Position numbers and translations under genes: made by a program
Part shown: positions 5,169 through 8,153 of the stretch, piece by piece
Numbering within the stretch: the first letter of the stretch is position 1
How the letters are laid out: each line of letters starts with the position of its first letter
Assembly (NCBI GenBank): GCA_024642805.1
Contig: JAHEAK010000213.1
Location: 1-8,153, forward strand
DNA: 8,153 bases
DNA from: Kofleriaceae bacterium
GTDB lineage: Bacteria; Myxococcota_A; Polyangia; Haliangiales; Haliangiaceae
Direction: 5' to 3'
Notes under the pieces: generated by a model
What the model saw: the letters and a program-made list of their open reading frames with translations, nothing else
What the model was told of the DNA's origin: nothing
Databases searched by the model: none

Positions 5169-8153
5169 CTAGGCCTTCTTGCGACGACGTCGGAGCGCCA
5201 GGCCAACGAGGCCGAAGAGGACGAAGCTTCCGGCGCCCGGTGTCGAAGACGAGTTGCCCGTCGTACACGTGCAGCCGCCACCGCCGCCAGCGGCGACGAA
5301 ATCGCCCTCCGGTGCCACCTCATCGACTTCGACGCACTGCCCCGTGCCTTCGAAGCTAATCTCGCAAACCAGTGGCTCGGGACAGTCGATCTCGAGACAA
5401 GGATCGTTGATGCACTGACCATCGGCGGGGTTACATGCGGTGCCTTGCGGACAGAATCGATCGGCGCAGCGATCGACCACGCACTCGCCGGTGATCGGGT
5501 TGCAGATGCGACTTCCACAGTCGACGTCCGCACACAGATCCTCGCTACAGGTGCCCTCGAGACAGACCTCGTCGGCTGCGCAGGCAGGTTGGCAGGTAAG
5601 GTCCACACAGTCGCCCAGGCGGCAGAACTGCCCATCCTGACACTCGGTGAAGAAGCACAAGTCAGTGACGCACTCGCCAATGCCGGGATTGTCGCCAATG
5701 ACACAGTTCTCACCTTCGGCGCATCCAAAGCCTTGATCGAAGCAGTCGTAACAGCCACCAAGGAGACACTCGGTGCCGGTTGGACAGTTGGTCGTGTCAC
5801 AGGGGTCGAAGCACTCGCCTGCGTTGGAGTCGCACAGCTCGGTATCGGCGCACACCAGGGTCACGCATGGATCGGAGGTGCAGTAGTCGCCAACGCCGGG
5901 GATGCTCTTACAGAAGAAGTCCAATGGACAAGGGAACTCGCCATTGCCACAGGGTCCGACACACTCACCCTCGAAGCAGATGTCGCTTGCGATAGGACAG
6001 GTGGCCGCTTCGTCGATTTCACCGTCACAATCATCGTCGGCGCCATTGCAGGTCTCTTCGACCGCCGGTCCGACCCCGCCCGAACAGACCACGCCGCCGG
6101 CTGCGCAGATGGTGGCACCGAAGGCGCAGCTACCTTCACAGAGGCCCGTTCCCAGATCGCAACCCGTCGAGAAGGGATAGCACTGCTCGCCAACGCCCAG
6201 CAGAGGCTGACCAGCGGTGTCTTCATCGATAGCGTTGTCGCAGTCGTCGTCGAGGCCGTTGCAGGTCTCGTTACTGCCACCCACGACACCGTCGCACACC
6301 GCGGTGCCGTTCTGACAGATGATCGTGCCAGCCGAGCAGGCCGTACCAGTGCCACCACAGGAGTTGCCAATCGGGGCTGGCAGGGGCGAGCCAACCGGGT
6401 TCTCGTCGACCAATCCGTCGCAGTCGTCGTCGACTCCGTTGCAGACTTCGCTGCCGGGAGGAACCGGGAAGGCTGTGCAGCGCACGAAGTCGCCATCGCC
6501 CTCGGTGTCATTGGGATCGCAGATGACGGTGCCGTTGACAAGACACTGGCCGAGCTGACCATTGGTGCAAAGGTCGCCGACGGGGAATCCGTTGTCGTCG
6601 ATTCCGTCGCAGTCGTCGTCGAGGCCGTTGCAGAGCTCAGGCACCGGTCCGATGTCATTGATACACAGGTCCGGGCCAAAGGGCGAACCTTGCACACAGC
6701 TGCGCAGGCCGGTCTGACACAGGCCCACACAATTTCCCGTGGCCAGGTCGCAACCGGGGTCGACGGTGTTGATGTTGTCGTCGGGGTCGTAGCAGGCAAC
6801 CGTCACCTCATCGACCACGGTATCGCAGTCGTTGTCGAGACCATCACAGTCGAGGTTGATGTCGTCCTCTAGCTGCGGGTCGGTGACGCCCTGACACTCG
6901 AAATTGCCAGCCGTGCACGCCAACGTACCGGAGGTGCAGATGCCGACGTCGAAGCCACAGACCTCGCCAACGCCGGGAAGAGGGTCGTCGACCGTGTCTT
7001 CATCGGTTGCGCTGTCGCAGTCGTCGTCGATGCCATTGCAGATCTCGAGAGTCGGGATGCACACACAGGGAGCGGGAAAGCCCTCGTCGATGAGAAGGTC
7101 GCAATCGTTGTCGAGGCCATCGCAGGTCTCGATACCGGGAGCGATGGTGGCGGCGTCACACTCGACGCCAAGCTCGTCCGCGGCACACACGACGGTGCCC
7201 TCGCGAAAACACACCGATGGCTGGCCGTTGTCGCAGACGTTGCCGAGGGTCGGGAAGTCCTCGTCGACACCGACGTCGCCAGGTCCACAGACGATGGAGT
7301 CGCCGTTGGTATCACCGGGACAGTCGCAGTCGTCATCGAGTCCGTTGCAGCGCTCCAACAGAATCGCGTCGGAGACGATATCGGCCATGGCCTGTGAGAG
7401 AGTGGCGGCATCGTCGACGACGATCGCGCTACCGGTGCCGCCGGCGGCCGCGATGGCGTCGAGGTCATCAATGATGACCTGGTCGCTGGTCGCAAAGCCG
7501 ATGACGTAGACGGTGAAGCCGTCTGCCAAGAGATCCGCCGCGCGACTGACCGGGTCGCCGTCACAGGTCTCGCCACCGTCGGTGACGAGGACGACGGAGT
7601 AGGGTCGACATGCGCCCGCTGGATCGATGGCCGCGGTGTTGGTCAGGTAGTCATTCGCGGACGAAAGCGCGCCACCGATAGGGGTGGTGCCAGAACCGCG
7701 CAACTCGTGATCCATGCCGGCGGGCACAAGCTCTGGGTCTATGCCGACGTAGTTCGATTCGCCATCGATCCAGGCCAGGATCTCTTCTTGGTTCTCTCCA
7801 GAGAAATTGACCAGCAGCTGGCCCTCATTGAAGCCGCCAGAACAGGGGGCCTCGCCGCCGCCTTGCCAACCACCACTCTGTCGCGCTGCGGCAGCCGTGG
7901 GGCACTGGAAGTCCTCGTCTCGCTGGGCAAAGCGCATCAGGGCGTACTCGACCTCGCCGAAACCGGCGATGACGTTGGTGATGCCCGATTTCACTTTGGC
8001 CATTCGGCTGTCGTCGGGCAGACCGTTGGCATCGGTGTCGCTGTCACAGACCGCCGTGCTGACATCGAGGCCAGGGCATTCGGTGGAGCCGTCGCCGCCT
8101 GTGAAGGTCGAATCGCAGGTGTTGAAGTTCATCGAGCCCGAGGTGAACTTCAA
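5169..8153 (-). CDS. Secreted vWA / MopE-type repeat surface protein (5'-truncated)
   Basis: Only the C-terminal 994 residues are in the window; residue 1 below is the first codon at 8153, not a start. Residues 1-262 are a von Willebrand A domain. SGSM (5-8) fits the first MIDAS loop, GTTPIGGAL (155-163) the second, and VTDGG (190-194) the third. Residues 269-715 hold eight CNGxDDDCDG-type repeats, as in the putative metal-binding motif of MopE-like proteins. Residues 763-940 hold eight modules of four cysteines each. After a Gly-rich stretch the protein ends in GCTC (960-963), a hydrophobic segment (about 975-987) and RRRRKKA, a surface-sorting tail like MYXO-CTERM. The many cysteines imply export and disulfide formation. 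A role as a calcium- or metal-stabilised adhesive or structural surface protein is inferred; no enzyme motif is seen. Long open frames on the opposite strand and in other frames here are by-products of the repetitive, GC-rich coding sequence. Confidence 0.93.
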   Translation of the reverse strand: MKFTSGSMNFNTCDSTFTGGDGSTECPGLDVSTAVCDSDTDANGLPDDSRMAKVKSGITNVIAGFGEVEYALMRFAQRDEDFQCPTAAAARQSGGWQGGGEAPCSGGFNEGQLLVNFSGENQEEILAWIDGESNYVGIDPELVPAGMDHELRGSGTTPIGGALSSANDYLTNTAAIDPAGACRPYSVVLVTDGGETCDGDPVSRAADLLADGFTVYVIGFATSDQVIIDDLDAIAAAGGTGSAIVVDDAATLSQAMADIVSDAILLERCNGLDDDCDCPGDTNGDSIVCGPGDVGVDEDFPTLGNVCDNGQPSVCFREGTVVCAADELGVECDAATIAPGIETCDGLDNDCDLLIDEGFPAPCVCIPTLEICNGIDDDCDSATDEDTVDDPLPGVGEVCGFDVGICTSGTLACTAGNFECQGVTDPQLEDDINLDCDGLDNDCDTVVDEVTVACYDPDDNINTVDPGCDLATGNCVGLCQTGLRSCVQGSPFGPDLCINDIGPVPELCNGLDDDCDGIDDNGFPVGDLCTNGQLGQCLVNGTVICDPNDTEGDGDFVRCTAFPVPPGSEVCNGVDDDCDGLVDENPVGSPLPAPIGNSCGGTGTACSAGTIICQNGTAVCDGVVGGSNETCNGLDDDCDNAIDEDTAGQPLLGVGEQCYPFSTGCDLGTGLCEGSCAFGATICAAGGVVCSGGVGPAVEETCNGADDDCDGEIDEAATCPIASDICFEGECVGPCGNGEFPCPLDFFCKSIPGVGDYCTSDPCVTLVCADTELCDSNAGECFDPCDTTNCPTGTECLLGGCYDCFDQGFGCAEGENCVIGDNPGIGECVTDLCFFTECQDGQFCRLGDCVDLTCQPACAADEVCLEGTCSEDLCADVDCGSRICNPITGECVVDRCADRFCPQGTACNPADGQCINDPCLEIDCPEPLVCEISFEGTGQCVEVDEVAPEGDFVAAGGGGGCTCTTGNSSSTPGAGSFVLFGLVGLALRRRRKKA
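5172..5288 (-). other. C-terminal sorting signal (MYXO-CTERM-like)
   Basis: This stretch encodes the last 39 residues of the surface protein. It runs as Gly5, Cys-Thr-Cys, a Ser/Thr linker, the hydrophobic run FVLFGLVGLAL and a basic end RRRRKKA. Cys before a single membrane segment and an Arg cluster is the layout of MYXO-CTERM tails, which are thought to be processed by dedicated intramembrane proteases. The Pro-Gly-Ala-Gly preceding the helix also recalls PEP-CTERM tails, so the class is not certain. Confidence 0.7.
5334..5867 (-). repeat. Eight four-cysteine modules (protein-level repeat)
   Basis: Eight units follow a C-x3-6-C-x4-5-C-x4-10-C pattern, typically with Gly two or one residues before the last Cys. 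Their first cysteines are residues 763, 785, 804, 833, 854, 874, 896 and 919 of the visible protein. The arrangement resembles small EGF- or VWC-like disulfide knots in bacterial surface proteins. DNA identity between units is low, so they are old duplications. Confidence 0.8.
6009..7349 (-). repeat. Eight MopE-type CNGxDDDCDG repeats
   Basis: The nine-residue cores start at 7349, 7124, 7040, 6848, 6632, 6443, 6263 and 6050, reading leftward. The 27-bp cores are closely alike at DNA level (for example those ending at 6606 and 6237), built around runs of GAC codons. Spacing is 60-75 residues except for one of 28. Most cores continue into VDE or IDE. The linkers carry further Cys/Gly pairs. The acidic clusters suggest divalent-cation binding. 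Confidence 0.92.

Noticed and set aside
5861..6799. A 312-codon minus-strand frame rich in Thr/Ser/Ala
   Set aside because: It overlaps the surface-protein gene in another frame. Its STTTAT-like periodicity comes from the same repeats, so it is a shadow.
4887..6872. A 661-codon open frame on the plus strand
   Set aside because: It is antisense to the vWA/MopE-repeat gene. Its Val/Ala-rich periodic product (VVVEAV, VVVDSV) is the complement of the GAC/TGC-rich CNGLDDDCDG cores. It has no convincing ribosome binding site or domain.
6009..7349. Regularly spaced, similar 27-bp units considered as a CRISPR array
   Set aside because: The units are translated cores of an open frame, spaced 84-225 bp apart with coding linkers, not identical repeats with uniform short spacers.

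Overview
The window looks like chromosomal DNA from a GC-rich, delta-proteobacterium-like organism, most plausibly Myxococcota. This rests on a large secreted protein that combines a von Willebrand A domain, MopE-type CNGxDDDCDG repeats, a Cys-rich tail and a GC/hydrophobic/RRRR C-terminus resembling MYXO-CTERM. It is also supported by two predicted lipoproteins and a GC-skewed codon usage. I see no tRNA, rRNA, CRISPR array, insertion sequence or phage gene.

Layout, left to right. Positions 1-1086 (minus) hold a lipoprotein with an App1/DUF2183-type HAD phosphatase domain, cut by the left window edge. A 293-bp divergent intergenic region follows. Positions 1380-2033 (plus) encode a 1-Cys (Prx6-type) peroxiredoxin that ends in a strong hairpin. 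Positions 2176-3555 (minus, convergent) encode a cytosolic-looking 459-residue protein of unknown family, with a His-rich (APH)4 tract and internal repeats. Positions 3728-4807 (minus) encode a lipoprotein with carboxypeptidase-regulatory-like segments and one CxxCH haem site. A 361-bp non-coding stretch follows. Positions 5169-8153 (minus) hold the C-terminal 994 residues of the vWA/MopE-repeat surface protein, whose start lies beyond the right edge.

The three complete or 3'-complete minus-strand genes are separated by 172 and 361 bp. Each gap holds a hairpin, so they look like independent transcription units rather than an operon. The common theme is the cell envelope: three of five genes are predicted to be exported. 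The only recognised soluble enzyme is the peroxiredoxin (peroxide detoxification). No defence, biosynthetic or mobile system is evident. The least explained gene is the one at 2176-3555.
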